Assembly: GCA_028866655.1 (NCBI GenBank)
Contig: JAGWHQ010000005.1
Location: 1-64,000 of the forward strand
Length of the DNA: 64,000 bases
Reading direction: 5' to 3'
Source: Nitrososphaerota archaeon
Lineage (GTDB): Archaea > Thermoproteota > Nitrososphaeria > Nitrososphaerales > Nitrosopumilaceae
Part shown: positions 48,889 to 59,539 of the stretch, in pieces
How the letters are laid out: every line of letters begins with the position of its first letter
Position numbering within the stretch: the stretch's first letter is position 1
Translations under genes and position numbers: made by a program
Notes under the pieces: generated by a model
The model's input: only the letters and a program-made list of their open reading frames with translations
Databases searched by the model: none
What the model was told of the DNA's origin: nothing

Positions 48889-49173
48889 CTAAGAGTTTGT
48901 TCTCTTTACTTCTATTTCTATAGTAGAAACATTCCTAGAGCGTCCATCTTGTGATTGCATTTGTTCTGAACCTATCTTGATGTTTCCTACGGCATAGCCA
49001 GCATTTTCTGTTTTTCGTGCAATGATTTGAGCAACGTCGACGGCATGGCCGATACTAAGTCCTCGTGCCTTGATTGATATTTTTGGTTGGTTTGCCAACT
49101 GTATGAGCGCAGAAGTAACATACGACATAAGTGGCTTTTTTCCAATGTAGATAATGTCTCTAGATTCGGACAT
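48889..49173 (-). CDS. albA: DNA/RNA-binding protein Alba
   Basis: IYIGKKPLMSYVTSALIQLANQPKISIKARGLSIGHAVDVAQII. Confidence 0.95.
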   Translation of the reverse strand: MSESRDIIYIGKKPLMSYVTSALIQLANQPKISIKARGLSIGHAVDVAQIIARKTENAGYAVGNIKIGSEQMQSQDGRSRNVSTIEIEVKRTNS

Positions 49174-49226
49174 GCGCTAACTACCATTTGGGATAATTTA
49201 AATCTAAGAATGAAAAATTCGAGGCA

Positions 49227-49634
49227 ATGAAGTTTTTGATATTCCTAATTTTTGCAATGACAGTAATTGGAGCCAGTTCTGCGTACGGATATGATGAATT
49301 GTCAGCATCAGACTTTAAGATAGTAAACTCTCTTGGTGAGGAAATTAAATCTCCTGTAGTTGATCAACAGCTCAACTTACAAACGTCATTGAAGAATTTG
49401 AGTGAAAAAAATATTGATTGGGCATACATAGTTCAAGTGATTAATTCAGATGGTGCAATTGTTGATCTCAATTATGCAACAGGATCTATTGCAAACAATC
49501 AAACTCTTGCTGCCGCACTGTCATGGATTCCAAGTGAAGCAGGAAACTACAAAATAGAGATATTTGTTTGGGATAATTTACGGGACATAAATCCACTTGC
49601 TCCCATGTCAACACATTCAATTACCGTAACTTGA
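49227..49634 (+). CDS. Secreted Ig-like/hypothetical protein
   Basis: Signal peptide MKFLIFLIFAMTVIGASSAYG followed by beta-rich region. Confidence 0.7.
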   Translation: MKFLIFLIFAMTVIGASSAYGYDELSASDFKIVNSLGEEIKSPVVDQQLNLQTSLKNLSEKNIDWAYIVQVINSDGAIVDLNYATGSIANNQTLAAALSWIPSEAGNYKIEIFVWDNLRDINPLAPMSTHSITVT

Positions 49635-49639
49635 AAAAG

Positions 49640-49713
49640 TGGACCGGGTGGGATTTGAACCCACGATCTCACCCATGCCAAGGGCGTATCCTACTAGGCT
49701 AGACGACCGGCCC
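49640..49713 (-). tRNA. tRNA-Ala(GGC)
   Basis: Acceptor GGGCCGG/CCGGTCC with G3:U70, anticodon arm CGCCC-TTGGCAT-GGGTG. Confidence 0.92.
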
Positions 49714-49847
49714 ATATTCAACCAGAATATTGCATCTGATTTGCATTAACTTTTTTTGAGAGGTTATTAACGTTTAGTGTAAATCAAAAATTTAGAATGT
49801 GAAATAACAGCATAAGATATTTAACTATCTAAATCAAAAATCCTCGC

Positions 49848-50690
49848 GTGGTCGTAGACAGTAAAGCAATAATTTCATACATACAAATTCAGAAAGAAGA
49901 TTTAGCGGTTTTCAGATTCGTACCAAAAGAAGGTGGTGAAGTACCACAGTACAAAGCTGGACAGTTTCTCACACTCGGAGCACATGTACCAGCAGAAAAC
50001 AAGATAATTCGAAGAGCATACTCGATTGCATCAAATCCAGAAAACAGAAAATATATTGAATTATACATCAGATGGGTAAGAAAGCCACTTCCAGGACGTC
50101 TTACTACAGTATTGTTTAGTGCAAAAGAAGGAGATGAGATAATTTGGTTGAAACCTACAGGTCCTTTTACCATCGAAGAAAAAAAACCAGACGGTGAACC
50201 AGACAATAGAAGAATAGTTTGTCTTGGTGGTGGTACAGGTCTTGCACCGTTTCTCAGTTATGCAAAACATCTTCACGCAATAGGAAGTAAGAGAGAGATT
50301 GTAGTGTACCATGGTGCTAGTTATGTTGATGAACTAGGTTACAGAGACGAATTAACCAAACTAGAGGAGGAAAGTCTTGACAGAGGAAAAGACAAATGGA
50401 ATTTCAGATACAGAGCAACCATAAGCAGACCAGATGAATGGTTTAACAGAACATGGAATGGTCACAAAGGCAGAGTAGAAAGTTTCTTACAATCAAAAGA
50501 TGGAGAAACATCACCACTTGAAAAAATGGTCGGTGAGAAAATCACAAAGGATAACACAGTATTTTTCATTTGTGGTTGGCAAGGAACTATAGATGGTTGT
50601 CTAGATGTCTTGACACCAAAAGGTTTTGTAACAGAAAGAAGCAAGAGAGCAGACAAGAGCTTCGAAATAAAGTATGAATCATACGGCTAA
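49848..50690 (+). CDS. FAD/NAD(P)-binding ferredoxin-NADP reductase family protein
   Basis: RRAYSIASNPE, CLGGGTGLAPFLSYAKHL, FFICGWQGTIDG; GTG start. Confidence 0.9.
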   Translation: MVVDSKAIISYIQIQKEDLAVFRFVPKEGGEVPQYKAGQFLTLGAHVPAENKIIRRAYSIASNPENRKYIELYIRWVRKPLPGRLTTVLFSAKEGDEIIWLKPTGPFTIEEKKPDGEPDNRRIVCLGGGTGLAPFLSYAKHLHAIGSKREIVVYHGASYVDELGYRDELTKLEEESLDRGKDKWNFRYRATISRPDEWFNRTWNGHKGRVESFLQSKDGETSPLEKMVGEKITKDNTVFFICGWQGTIDGCLDVLTPKGFVTERSKRADKSFEIKYESYG

Positions 50691-50740
50691 ACAAAATCGC
50701 CTTTGAAAGAATAATATTCTATTACCATAGCGAGTCTTAC

Positions 50741-50814
50741 AGGGACGTAGGTTAGCTTGGTAGACTGCCAGCCTCGGGCGCTGGATGTCGTGGGTTCAAG
50801 TCCCATCGTCCCTA
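50741..50814 (+). tRNA. tRNA-Pro(CGG)
   Basis: Acceptor AGGGACG/CGTCCCT, anticodon arm CCAGC-CTCGGGC-GCTGG, T-loop TTCAAGT. Confidence 0.95.
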
Positions 50815-50882
50815 TCCTTTTAGAGATTCATCACAATTTCAAATAAATGATTGAAATATGACACAAAAATACAGGAAAGCAG

Positions 50883-51479
50883 TTGACAATAGCAATCTAT
50901 CTTGCGCATTTGAATCCGGTTACCAAAGCACATGTGGAAATTATTAACGAATTAAAAAATGAAGGTCAAGTACGGGTTCTACCAGTCATATTCATGAAGA
51001 ACGGCAAGGAAATCAATAGTAGAAGTTTTCCTTTTACTTATGAGTTAAGAAAAAAAATGCTCCATGCAGTATTTGGTGATAGCATCACAGTTGTACCAAA
51101 TTATACATTTTATGCACCATTTGCAAAATACATGCCCCCAATGTTATCACCATATTCTTGGAAAATAAAAGGACAAATTTTGGACGGAGTAAAAACAGAT
51201 TATTTTACATACACTGGAGATAAAGCAGAGGGTTTCGTGCTCAAGTTATACGGTCTAAATCCCAAGGTAGGCAAAAGAAAGGAGACTTCAGCATCATCTG
51301 TAAAACAAAAGATGTTTGATGCAGCAATGGGAAAAGATACAGATTGGGAAAACTATGTTGAACCCGAAGTAGTACGAATCATACGTGAGAGTTGGGATGT
51401 TGTTAAAAAATTTGCAACTGCAGAGGATCTTACGTATAGAGTATTAGGAATGAAATTTCCTAGCATAGGATTTTGGTAG
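50883..51479 (+). CDS. Cytidylyltransferase-like nucleotidyltransferase
   Basis: N-terminal IYLAHLNPVTKAHVEII resembles the (H/T)xGH nucleotidyltransferase motif. Confidence 0.6.
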   Translation: MTIAIYLAHLNPVTKAHVEIINELKNEGQVRVLPVIFMKNGKEINSRSFPFTYELRKKMLHAVFGDSITVVPNYTFYAPFAKYMPPMLSPYSWKIKGQILDGVKTDYFTYTGDKAEGFVLKLYGLNPKVGKRKETSASSVKQKMFDAAMGKDTDWENYVEPEVVRIIRESWDVVKKFATAEDLTYRVLGMKFPSIGFW

Positions 51480-51515
51480 AAATAGATTAATTATAGACAG
51501 ATTCGGTTTTTCAAT

Positions 51516-52433
51516 ATGAAACCTTTTGCTCCAAAATTTGTCTGGTTTGATGGTAAAATAGTGAGAGATGAGTATGCGAAGGTCCCAGTCATGACTCATG
51601 CCATACATTATGGAACTTCGGTTTTTGAAGGATTAAGAGGATATTGGAATTCCAGAAACTTGAATATTTTTAGATTGCAAGATCATATCAAGAGATTTAG
51701 AAATTCTGGTAAAGTATATTCAATTTCTCTTAGATTCACAGACAAAGAAATTGCTAATGCAATAATTCAGATTTGCAAAAAAAATAATGTTAAAGAATCA
51801 TGTTACATACGACCATTTTATTTTGTAGGCAAACATGGGATCAATCTCCACGTAACTGAAAATACTCCAACCCATGCTGCAATAGTCATGTTCCCATTTG
51901 GAGAATTGTTTAACAAAAATGGGATAAAGGTAGGCATATCTTCTTGGAGACGAATTCATGACATTTCTACACCACCACTTGCAAAGATGGGTGGAAATTA
52001 TCTTAATTCCATACTAGCAACACAAGAATCAAAGAGAAATGGTTACGATGAAGCCATCATGTTAGACCATCTAGGAAACATAAGTGAAGCCCCTGGTGAA
52101 AACATCTTTGTTGTAAGAGATAGAAAGTTATTAACACCTCCACCTAGCTCATCAGCATTAGAAGGAATAACAAAAGATTCAGTAATCAAGATAGCAGAAG
52201 ATCTTGGTTATCAGATAATAGAGCGTGAGATTCCCAGAACAGAGATTTATTTTGCTGATGAAGTATTTCTAACAGGAACTGCAGCAGAAATAACTCCAGT
52301 TATTTCAGTAGACAACAAGCTAGTGGGAGACGGTAAAGTAGGAAAGATTACAGGAGACATTAGAAAGATCTACTCAGATATTACCATGGGTAAAAATAAG
52401 AAATACTCAAAATGGATAACACCGGTGTACTAG
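51516..52433 (+). CDS. ilvE: Branched-chain amino acid aminotransferase
   Basis: HYGTSVFEGLRGYW, KMGGNYLNSILATQESKRNGYDEAIMLDHLGNISEAPGENIFVV. Confidence 0.94.
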   Translation: MKPFAPKFVWFDGKIVRDEYAKVPVMTHAIHYGTSVFEGLRGYWNSRNLNIFRLQDHIKRFRNSGKVYSISLRFTDKEIANAIIQICKKNNVKESCYIRPFYFVGKHGINLHVTENTPTHAAIVMFPFGELFNKNGIKVGISSWRRIHDISTPPLAKMGGNYLNSILATQESKRNGYDEAIMLDHLGNISEAPGENIFVVRDRKLLTPPPSSSALEGITKDSVIKIAEDLGYQIIEREIPRTEIYFADEVFLTGTAAEITPVISVDNKLVGDGKVGKITGDIRKIYSDITMGKNKKYSKWITPVY

Positions 52434-52434
52434 T

Positions 52435-53370
52435 ATGAAGATAGTTCAGATAGGTACAGGCGGTTTTGGAAAAAATCATGTAAGAATTTTGTCTCAACTT
52501 GGAGTTCTTTCAGCTATATGTGACATGGATGTTTCTCGTGCAAAAGAGATTAGTGAAAAATATTCTGTGAATCATTATTCATCTCTAGATTCTCTCATGG
52601 ATTCAGAAAAATTTGACGCAGCATTTGTGTGCACACCTACTTCGACTCACTTTGATTTAGCAAAAAAACTCTTGGAACAGAAGAAAAATGTTTTTGTAGA
52701 AAAACCAATGACTTATTTTTCTAATGAAGGAGAAGAACTTCTCAAATTAGCCAAGAAAAACAAGGTAATTCTTACAAGTGGATACATAGAGAGATTCAAC
52801 CCTGCCGTTTCACTTGTCAAAGAATATGTCAAGACCAAAAAGTATGGAGAATTGATCATGCTTGAATTTCACAGAGAAAACAGAATGCCAAATCATATAA
52901 AAGATGTAGGAATTATTTACGACACTTCAGTGCATGACATCGATACTGCCATGTGGTTATTTGACGATGTACCAGAAGTAGTATTTGCAAGGTCTGGAAA
53001 AATAAAACATGAACATGAAGATTTTGCAACAATAATGCTAGGTTTCAAAGATAACAGAGTTGCAATCATATCATCAAATTGGATCACTCCAATTCGTGTA
53101 AGGAAATTTAATGCAGTATGTGGTGATGCCATAATTTCTTCTGATTTTATTACACAAGAAGTAAAAATCGAAACCAGTTCAGGAGCTGAAATACCAAGAA
53201 AGGAAATGGAAGAGCCTTTATTTTTAGAGATAAAAAATTTCATATCTGCAATAGAAGGAAAAGATAACATTCGAGTTAGAGCAGAAGATGCTGTAAACAC
53301 CACCAAGATTGCAGAAGCGGCACTTTTATCTAGTCAGAAAGGAACTCCAATCTATCTGAATTTAAAATGA
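52435..53370 (+). CDS. Gfo/Idh/MocA family oxidoreductase
   Basis: KIVQIGTGGFGKNHVRILSQL, FVCTPTSTHFDLAKKLLEQKKNVFVEKPM. Confidence 0.94.
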   Translation: MKIVQIGTGGFGKNHVRILSQLGVLSAICDMDVSRAKEISEKYSVNHYSSLDSLMDSEKFDAAFVCTPTSTHFDLAKKLLEQKKNVFVEKPMTYFSNEGEELLKLAKKNKVILTSGYIERFNPAVSLVKEYVKTKKYGELIMLEFHRENRMPNHIKDVGIIYDTSVHDIDTAMWLFDDVPEVVFARSGKIKHEHEDFATIMLGFKDNRVAIISSNWITPIRVRKFNAVCGDAIISSDFITQEVKIETSSGAEIPRKEMEEPLFLEIKNFISAIEGKDNIRVRAEDAVNTTKIAEAALLSSQKGTPIYLNLK

Positions 53371-53636
53371 ACCGAAAACTAATGGAGATTCTTGCATGTC
53401 CAATAGACAAACACTTTCCACTAGAGTTGATAGAATTAATTTCAAAAGAAGAGATTATTTCTGAAGGTACAATATTTTGTTCAAAATGTTCTAGGTACTA
53501 TCCAATAATAGAAGAGATTCCCATAATGCTACCTGACGAATTGAGGGATAAGAATCAAGATATAGAATTTTTGAACAAGCACAAAAATACTCTTCCTGAT
53601 AAAATTATTACAAAAGGTCTTCCATGGCACTTGTGA
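53367..53636 (+). CDS. Trm112-like zinc-binding protein
   Basis: MEILACPIDKHFPLEL...EGTIFCSKCSRYYPIIEEIPIMLPDELR; ATGA overlap with upstream gene. Confidence 0.85.
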   Translation: MNRKLMEILACPIDKHFPLELIELISKEEIISEGTIFCSKCSRYYPIIEEIPIMLPDELRDKNQDIEFLNKHKNTLPDKIITKGLPWHL

Positions 53637-53642
53637 TGAGAA

Positions 53643-54119
53643 ATGGTTACAAATTTTATTTCTGAAAAAGCTAAACTTGGGAAAAATGTAAGAATATGGC
53701 ATTTTGCATATGTAGGAGATAATACTGAGATCGGAGACAATGTCAAGATTGGTTCACTTGCACATGTAGATTACAATGTAAAGATAGGAGAAAATACTAT
53801 GATTGAAGGACTTGTCTACATACCACCGCTTTCAAGAATTGGAAAAAATGTCTTCATAGGTCCAGCAGCGTCTTTAACTAATGATCCTTATCCAGCTAGC
53901 AAAAAAATGATAGGAGTAACCATAGAAGATGGAGTAGTCATAGGTTCTAGAGCAGTCATAAAGGCAGGAGTTAGGATAGGAGAAAATAGTGTTGTAGCAA
54001 TGGGAGCGGTGGTCACAAAGGATGTTCCACCCAATTGCGTAGTAGTTGGAGTTCCAGCCAAGGTCAAGTATTCAAGAGAAGAATACGACAAGAAAAAGAT
54101 GAAGTGGGAAAATAGTTAG
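53643..54119 (+). CDS. Left-handed beta-helix (hexapeptide) acyltransferase, WbpD-like
   Basis: Hexapeptide repeats IGDNVKIGSLAHVDYNVKIGENTMIEG...RIGENSVVAMGAVVTKDVPPNCVVVGVPAKV. Confidence 0.9.
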   Translation: MVTNFISEKAKLGKNVRIWHFAYVGDNTEIGDNVKIGSLAHVDYNVKIGENTMIEGLVYIPPLSRIGKNVFIGPAASLTNDPYPASKKMIGVTIEDGVVIGSRAVIKAGVRIGENSVVAMGAVVTKDVPPNCVVVGVPAKVKYSREEYDKKKMKWENS

Positions 54120-54349
54120 TGGCGTATCTGTTGATGAAATATCCAATTTTTTACTTTTGACATTATCAAGATCCAAAGTGCTACAAGTGTAAGTGCGATA
54201 CCTGCTTTTACAACAGAATCTATTACACCACTTAGATTACCGAATCCTTGTATTGAAATATGTGAAATTATTAGTACAACAAGTGCGCCTCCAGCAATAA
54301 TCAATAGCCACATTACAAATATGTAGAAAAAAATTGAGGTTCCCTTCAT
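54116..54349 (-). CDS. Small membrane protein (77 aa)
   Basis: Two TM helices; overlaps the upstream glycosyltransferase gene by 4 nt. Confidence 0.65.
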   Translation of the reverse strand: MKGTSIFFYIFVMWLLIIAGGALVVLIISHISIQGFGNLSGVIDSVVKAGIALTLVALWILIMSKVKNWIFHQQIRH

Positions 54350-55341
54350 AGCCTAATTTCCATCATGAAAGATGTTATTATTGCAAGTGCTGCAGAAAAT
54401 AATGCTAGTCTAAATATCACAAATCCTACTTGTTTTTCAGTAAGAGGTCCATTTGCTAAGATTAATCTCACAAGTGTAACTGGAGCAGATTTATCAGTGC
54501 TGGCCATCAACTTGAAGTCTTCAGTGTGAACAACGGGACTTACTTTTATTTGTCTATGTTCAACTATTCGTTTTACACTAGAGAGAAACAGAAAAGAGTT
54601 TATCACTGCAGGAAGCAATGCAATTGCTGCAACAATTTCAACATGACCTATGATAGACAATGCACCATACATTGCTCCCAGAGTTAATGCACCAGAGTCT
54701 CCGGGGAATATTTTACTAGGAATTTTATGATATTTGTAAAATGCTAACGATACAAAACCAAGAGGTAAACTTGCTAATGCAGTATCATAATGATGTACAA
54801 TGACTAGACAAACAGTAAGGGCAAAACTAGCGATTGTCATAAATCCGCTTGCAACACCATTTAGTACATCAATAGAGTTTACAGTATTTCCCATAACTGG
54901 AATGATAATGACTATCAATCCCAAATACAGTTCTGGAATCTTGACTGAACCAAATAATGGAAATGCAAGATGTGGAGAATACACTCCAAGTAAAATAATA
55001 GGTAATGCAGAAGCTGCAAGAGCAAGTGGTTTGAACCACCCACCAAGTACTTTTCTATCATCAGCAAAACCAACAAGAAAAGCAAGTGAAGTTGTAATGA
55101 TTATTGCAAGTATGCCAGTGGAGGAAAAAAAGGCATAGAGTGTAAGTTCAGAAGCCAGAATTCCTGCAAGAATTGAAGGTCCTCCAGGTCGAGCAACCAT
55201 CGTTGCAACTTCTTTGTTGTAATCTTTTACAACCATATTTCTTTTTGTTAGTACTTTAATCAGACTTGGAGTGATTGCATAAACGGTAACAAACGCTATT
55301 GCTGAAATCAGTATTCCTATAATGGTTTTATCCAGCATCAT
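54346..55341 (-). CDS. GT4-family polyprenyl-phosphate GlcNAc-1-P transferase (MraY/WecA/AglH-like)
   Basis: DDRKVLGG, NTVNSIDVLNGVASG, FPGDSGALTLGA. Confidence 0.9.
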   Translation of the reverse strand: MMLDKTIIGILISAIAFVTVYAITPSLIKVLTKRNMVVKDYNKEVATMVARPGGPSILAGILASELTLYAFFSSTGILAIIITTSLAFLVGFADDRKVLGGWFKPLALAASALPIILLGVYSPHLAFPLFGSVKIPELYLGLIVIIIPVMGNTVNSIDVLNGVASGFMTIASFALTVCLVIVHHYDTALASLPLGFVSLAFYKYHKIPSKIFPGDSGALTLGAMYGALSIIGHVEIVAAIALLPAVINSFLFLSSVKRIVEHRQIKVSPVVHTEDFKLMASTDKSAPVTLVRLILANGPLTEKQVGFVIFRLALFSAALAIITSFMMEIRL

Positions 55342-57461
55342 CTTATCTTTTTCAGATGTGTCTTTATGTTTTCTGCGATAATTGGTCCTATCTTGTCTAT
55401 TTTGGCTAATTTTTCAACAGATATTGAAGTTAGATCCTCTCTAGTTTTTAGGCCATTTTTGAATAGTATCCTGGCTCTCACTCTTCCAATTCCTTTTACT
55501 TGTACAAGATCAACAAGTTCTTCTTTTATGCCATATATCACCCTAGATCTTAGGGAATCAATCTCAGTCAAGATCTCATCTTTTTTTTCTAGTTTTGCAA
55601 TCTCATAGAGAGCATGAATTAGCCAGTCTGCAGTGTCTACCATCCTATGCATATCCCCAGATTCTATACCAAAATTATCAGACAGGAATATTTCGCTTGA
55701 TTCATTTATCCAGGCATGTATTGCAAGAAGACTTCGGTTACAGTCGTATTCAGATATAGGTTCTATTAGCTGATCAGCATAATTTTCAATCAAGGTACCT
55801 ACAAACTCATAATCTTTATTTCGTAATGAAAACTTGGGAAAGAAATCTTCGGAGATTGTAATCAAATGTAGTAAACCAAGAGCATGACCTTTTGTTGTAA
55901 TTAATTCCAAGGATTTTCTAAACAAAACTGCTGTAAGAGGATCGATATACAATGTAGAGGTTTTTTTGCCAAATTCTGTAGCGATATACCTATTTCCTTT
56001 TTGTTTGACAAGTTCTTCTGATTCTAAATATCGCAAAGATATCTGAATGTGGAATTTTATTGTAGTTTTTCTTTCTTGTGAACCAGAAAGAGTCTTTGAA
56101 AAGAACTCTACAATGTCTTCTCCTTTGATACCAGGATTTGTTGATACAAAACTGAGAAGATGAATTCGTAATGCCTTGTCTCCGGTAAGTTTTGAGGATA
56201 TTGGTTCAGGAGTTCCGTTAATGTAATAATCAAAGATCTCGTCGCTATTTGAGTTGCCCACAATTATTGCTTCACCATATTTGTCATATTGCGGTCTGCC
56301 TGCACGACCGCACAATTGTTTATACTCTAATATGCTAATTGGCTTGTTAACACCATATTTTGCATCATATCTAGACACATTAGCAATAACCACTCTTCTT
56401 GCTGGAAGATTCACTCCAGCAGCCAAAGTAGGTGTAGATGCCAAGATCTTTATTCTTTTGTTCCTAAATTCAGATTCAATTAGATCTCTGCAATTAGGAT
56501 TAAGGCCAGCATGATGAAACGCTACCCCATTTTTAACTAGACCTGCTAGTGTTTTAACAAGTTCAGTATGTTCATTATCATCCAAGATTTGTTGTGAAAT
56601 TTTTCCCAATACTTCTTTATCTTCACTGTTTAGAGTCTTTGACACAGCTTCTGATGCCTTTGTAGCAAGAGAGACAGAACGTGTTCTTGTTTCTGCAAAT
56701 AAAATTGCTTGACCCCCGTCATTTAATGAATCAAGGCCAAGGTCAACGGGTGGACCCCTAATGCTTGTTTGAACTTCAAATTTTTTCTTGTCTTGCATTG
56801 TAACGATACCTTGATCATAGACTCCTTCTGATAATGGAACTGGTCTCCACTCACTATGAACTAGTTTACACTCTAACCAATCAGCTATCTCGTCAGCATT
56901 GGTAACAGTAGCGCTTAGAGCAAGTATTTGTGGTTTTTGTGGTAATAGTTTTAGTTTTGTAAGTACAATTTCAAGAGTTGGTCCCCTATCATCATCACCC
57001 AATAGATGTACTTCATCAGCTATTACAAGACTTATTTGATCTAACCATTCTGCACCTTGTCTTATGATAGAATCCATTTTTTCATTGGTCAGTACAAGAA
57101 TATCATTTTGGCCTAGATTCTTGTCAGATATATCAAAATCTCCTGTAGATATTTGGATTTTCAGATTTCCACCAAGACCGTCTGAACCAAGTTTTTTAAA
57201 TTCATTGAATTTTTCTGAGGCCAAGGCCTTTAGAGGACTGAGATAGATGATTTTACCCCTCTTTTCAGATAGATGTTTTATTATTGCAAGAATAGCAAGC
57301 AATGTCTTACCACTTGCTGTTGGAGCAGAGACCAAGATACTTTTTCCTTCAAGTAATCCAGCCTTTACTGTCTTTTCCTGAGGAGGATACAGACTCACAT
57401 AACCATTTTTTTTAAGAAATTCGATTGTGGTAGGAGGAATATCTAGCTGTTCTATTTTCAT
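55338..57461 (-). CDS. hel308: Hel308-type Ski2-like DNA helicase
   Basis: SAPTASGKTLLAILAI, ADEVHLL, QLCGRAGRPQYDKYGEAI, C-terminal HhH VKGIGRVRARILF. Confidence 0.95.
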   Translation of the reverse strand: MKIEQLDIPPTTIEFLKKNGYVSLYPPQEKTVKAGLLEGKSILVSAPTASGKTLLAILAIIKHLSEKRGKIIYLSPLKALASEKFNEFKKLGSDGLGGNLKIQISTGDFDISDKNLGQNDILVLTNEKMDSIIRQGAEWLDQISLVIADEVHLLGDDDRGPTLEIVLTKLKLLPQKPQILALSATVTNADEIADWLECKLVHSEWRPVPLSEGVYDQGIVTMQDKKKFEVQTSIRGPPVDLGLDSLNDGGQAILFAETRTRSVSLATKASEAVSKTLNSEDKEVLGKISQQILDDNEHTELVKTLAGLVKNGVAFHHAGLNPNCRDLIESEFRNKRIKILASTPTLAAGVNLPARRVVIANVSRYDAKYGVNKPISILEYKQLCGRAGRPQYDKYGEAIIVGNSNSDEIFDYYINGTPEPISSKLTGDKALRIHLLSFVSTNPGIKGEDIVEFFSKTLSGSQERKTTIKFHIQISLRYLESEELVKQKGNRYIATEFGKKTSTLYIDPLTAVLFRKSLELITTKGHALGLLHLITISEDFFPKFSLRNKDYEFVGTLIENYADQLIEPISEYDCNRSLLAIHAWINESSEIFLSDNFGIESGDMHRMVDTADWLIHALYEIAKLEKKDEILTEIDSLRSRVIYGIKEELVDLVQVKGIGRVRARILFKNGLKTREDLTSISVEKLAKIDKIGPIIAENIKTHLKKIR

Positions 57462-59539
57462 ACCCGGTTATAATGACCAGGTTTGGATTCATAAATAGCT
57501 GACTCTCTCTGTAATTTTTTAATATATTTTCTTGATTCATCTTCTGTAAATTTACCAGTCTTGATCAATTCTTTGACAAATGCTTTTTCTTCAACAGGTC
57601 TTTTTTCATCTCCTTCAAGTGATTTCATCACATCCATGAATAGTTGCATTTTTGAAACCTCACTATGAGGACGTCCTTGGAGAACTCCAAGATCAACTTT
57701 TCCTGTATTAACATCAACACCCGCATCTTGTAACATACTTTGCATGAGAAAGATTGCACGTTCTGCATCTTCACCATCAACTTGTGTCTTCATCAATAAT
57801 CTAGCTCTTGCTGTTGCCAATCTTACAAGCCCCTCTAATTGTCTTGGTGTTACGGTTATCATTCCTTCAGATTCTACATTTCTCATTGTCATATAGTAAT
57901 TTAGAATCAGATCTTCTGCTTCAGGAGTAAGATTGGGATCGAATCTTTTTGCATATGAGAGATATTTGGTAAGAATATCAACATCAACTAGTGACTTGGT
58001 ATCAGTTCCTGATACCCTATGTAAATTCAATATGTGTCTTGCAATCCTTGTATCTCGTTCTTTTGATGGAATATCTCTAACAACAAAAATAAGATCAAAA
58101 CGAGTTAAAAGCGGAACTGGAAGATTAACATTTTCTGTGATATTCTTGAAAGGATCATATTTTCCAAACATCGGGTTTGCTGCAGCTAAAATTGAAGTTC
58201 TGGCATTCAATGTTGCAACAATTCCACCTTTTGCAATACTTACTGATTGTTGTTCCATTGTTTCATGTAATGCACTTCTATCTTCTGGTTTCATTTTATC
58301 AAATTCATCTATACATACAAGACCTTGATCTCCTAATACTACAGCACCAGCCTCAAGCATCATTATACCAATTTTATCCCTGACAACTGCAGCTGTGAGT
58401 CCTGCGGCAGTAGAACCTCTACCAGATGTATAAAGCCCCCTTGGTGCAATTCTTGCACAAAATTTTAACATCTCACTTTTTGCAGTACCAGGATCACCAA
58501 CCAGAAAGACATTGATGTCACCACGAATTTTAGCTCCATCAGCAAGAATTTTTTGAGTAGATCCTACGATTAGTAACAAAATGGCTTCTTTGATTATATC
58601 ATGTCCACTCACATGTGGTGCAAATGAGGCAACTAATCTATCATAGATATCCGGATTTTTAACAAGTGATTTGATTATTCTTTCTTCATCAAGAGAGATT
58701 TCTTCTCGTTCAGTGCTTCTAGAAGTTTTATTTCCTCGTCCACGATGAAATTCAATGTTATTTCCTTGAATTCTTAATCTATAGATGCCACTTTTTCCTC
58801 TCATAGAAGGTATGTGTTCTTGTTCAATTCTTACAATTCCTGTAAGTATTATACGATCTCCTGGTCTTGCGTTATCAACCAAGTCTTGCAAGACTGTGAC
58901 ATCAAGATAATGAGGTAGTTGACCAGGAGGTAGATCCTCTGGTAATTCTTGCAGTCTCACCATTTGAAAATCAATAAACTTACTTTGTTCTGGATTTATC
59001 TCAAGATCTCGATGGGTACATTTTCCATTATCACATTTTAATGGTTCTTTGAACTCAAGACCTTTCTCTTGAATTCTCACAGTCTTGTGGTTATCAGGAC
59101 AAAAGTAAACTAGTTCTTTTGCAAGTGGTTTGATTTCAGAAGATCTAACAACCATTCCAGATACACTAATTACTTTTCCAATAACCTCTGCGTTTACTTC
59201 ACGTAAGCTTCTCTGTGACGGATAATTTGAAATTCTTACTCTGATATCATGTCGAATTTTTTCTGCATATTGTGGAAATCGTTCTTTAAGAATATCTTTT
59301 ATTGCACCACCAAAGGCTCGAAGTATTTCATCAGGATCAGTTGTAAATATAGATTCAATTTCAGGATACGAAACTAGATCATTATAATCAACTACAATGT
59401 ATTGTGTTTTCTTTGCCATCATTTGATCTATTTCATCAACATATTTGTAAACATCAGATTTGTCTTTGAATTGACTTAGAAAATCTTTTACTTGATCTTG
59501 AAGTTTACTCTTGGAAATCGATTCAGGTTGAGTAGTCAT
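57458..59539 (-). CDS. mcm: Replicative MCM helicase
   Basis: GDPGTAKSEMLKF, VCIDEFDKM, LLTRFDLIFVV. Confidence 0.98.
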   Translation of the reverse strand: MTTQPESISKSKLQDQVKDFLSQFKDKSDVYKYVDEIDQMMAKKTQYIVVDYNDLVSYPEIESIFTTDPDEILRAFGGAIKDILKERFPQYAEKIRHDIRVRISNYPSQRSLREVNAEVIGKVISVSGMVVRSSEIKPLAKELVYFCPDNHKTVRIQEKGLEFKEPLKCDNGKCTHRDLEINPEQSKFIDFQMVRLQELPEDLPPGQLPHYLDVTVLQDLVDNARPGDRIILTGIVRIEQEHIPSMRGKSGIYRLRIQGNNIEFHRGRGNKTSRSTEREEISLDEERIIKSLVKNPDIYDRLVASFAPHVSGHDIIKEAILLLIVGSTQKILADGAKIRGDINVFLVGDPGTAKSEMLKFCARIAPRGLYTSGRGSTAAGLTAAVVRDKIGIMMLEAGAVVLGDQGLVCIDEFDKMKPEDRSALHETMEQQSVSIAKGGIVATLNARTSILAAANPMFGKYDPFKNITENVNLPVPLLTRFDLIFVVRDIPSKERDTRIARHILNLHRVSGTDTKSLVDVDILTKYLSYAKRFDPNLTPEAEDLILNYYMTMRNVESEGMITVTPRQLEGLVRLATARARLLMKTQVDGEDAERAIFLMQSMLQDAGVDVNTGKVDLGVLQGRPHSEVSKMQLFMDVMKSLEGDEKRPVEEKAFVKELIKTGKFTEDESRKYIKKLQRESAIYESKPGHYNRV

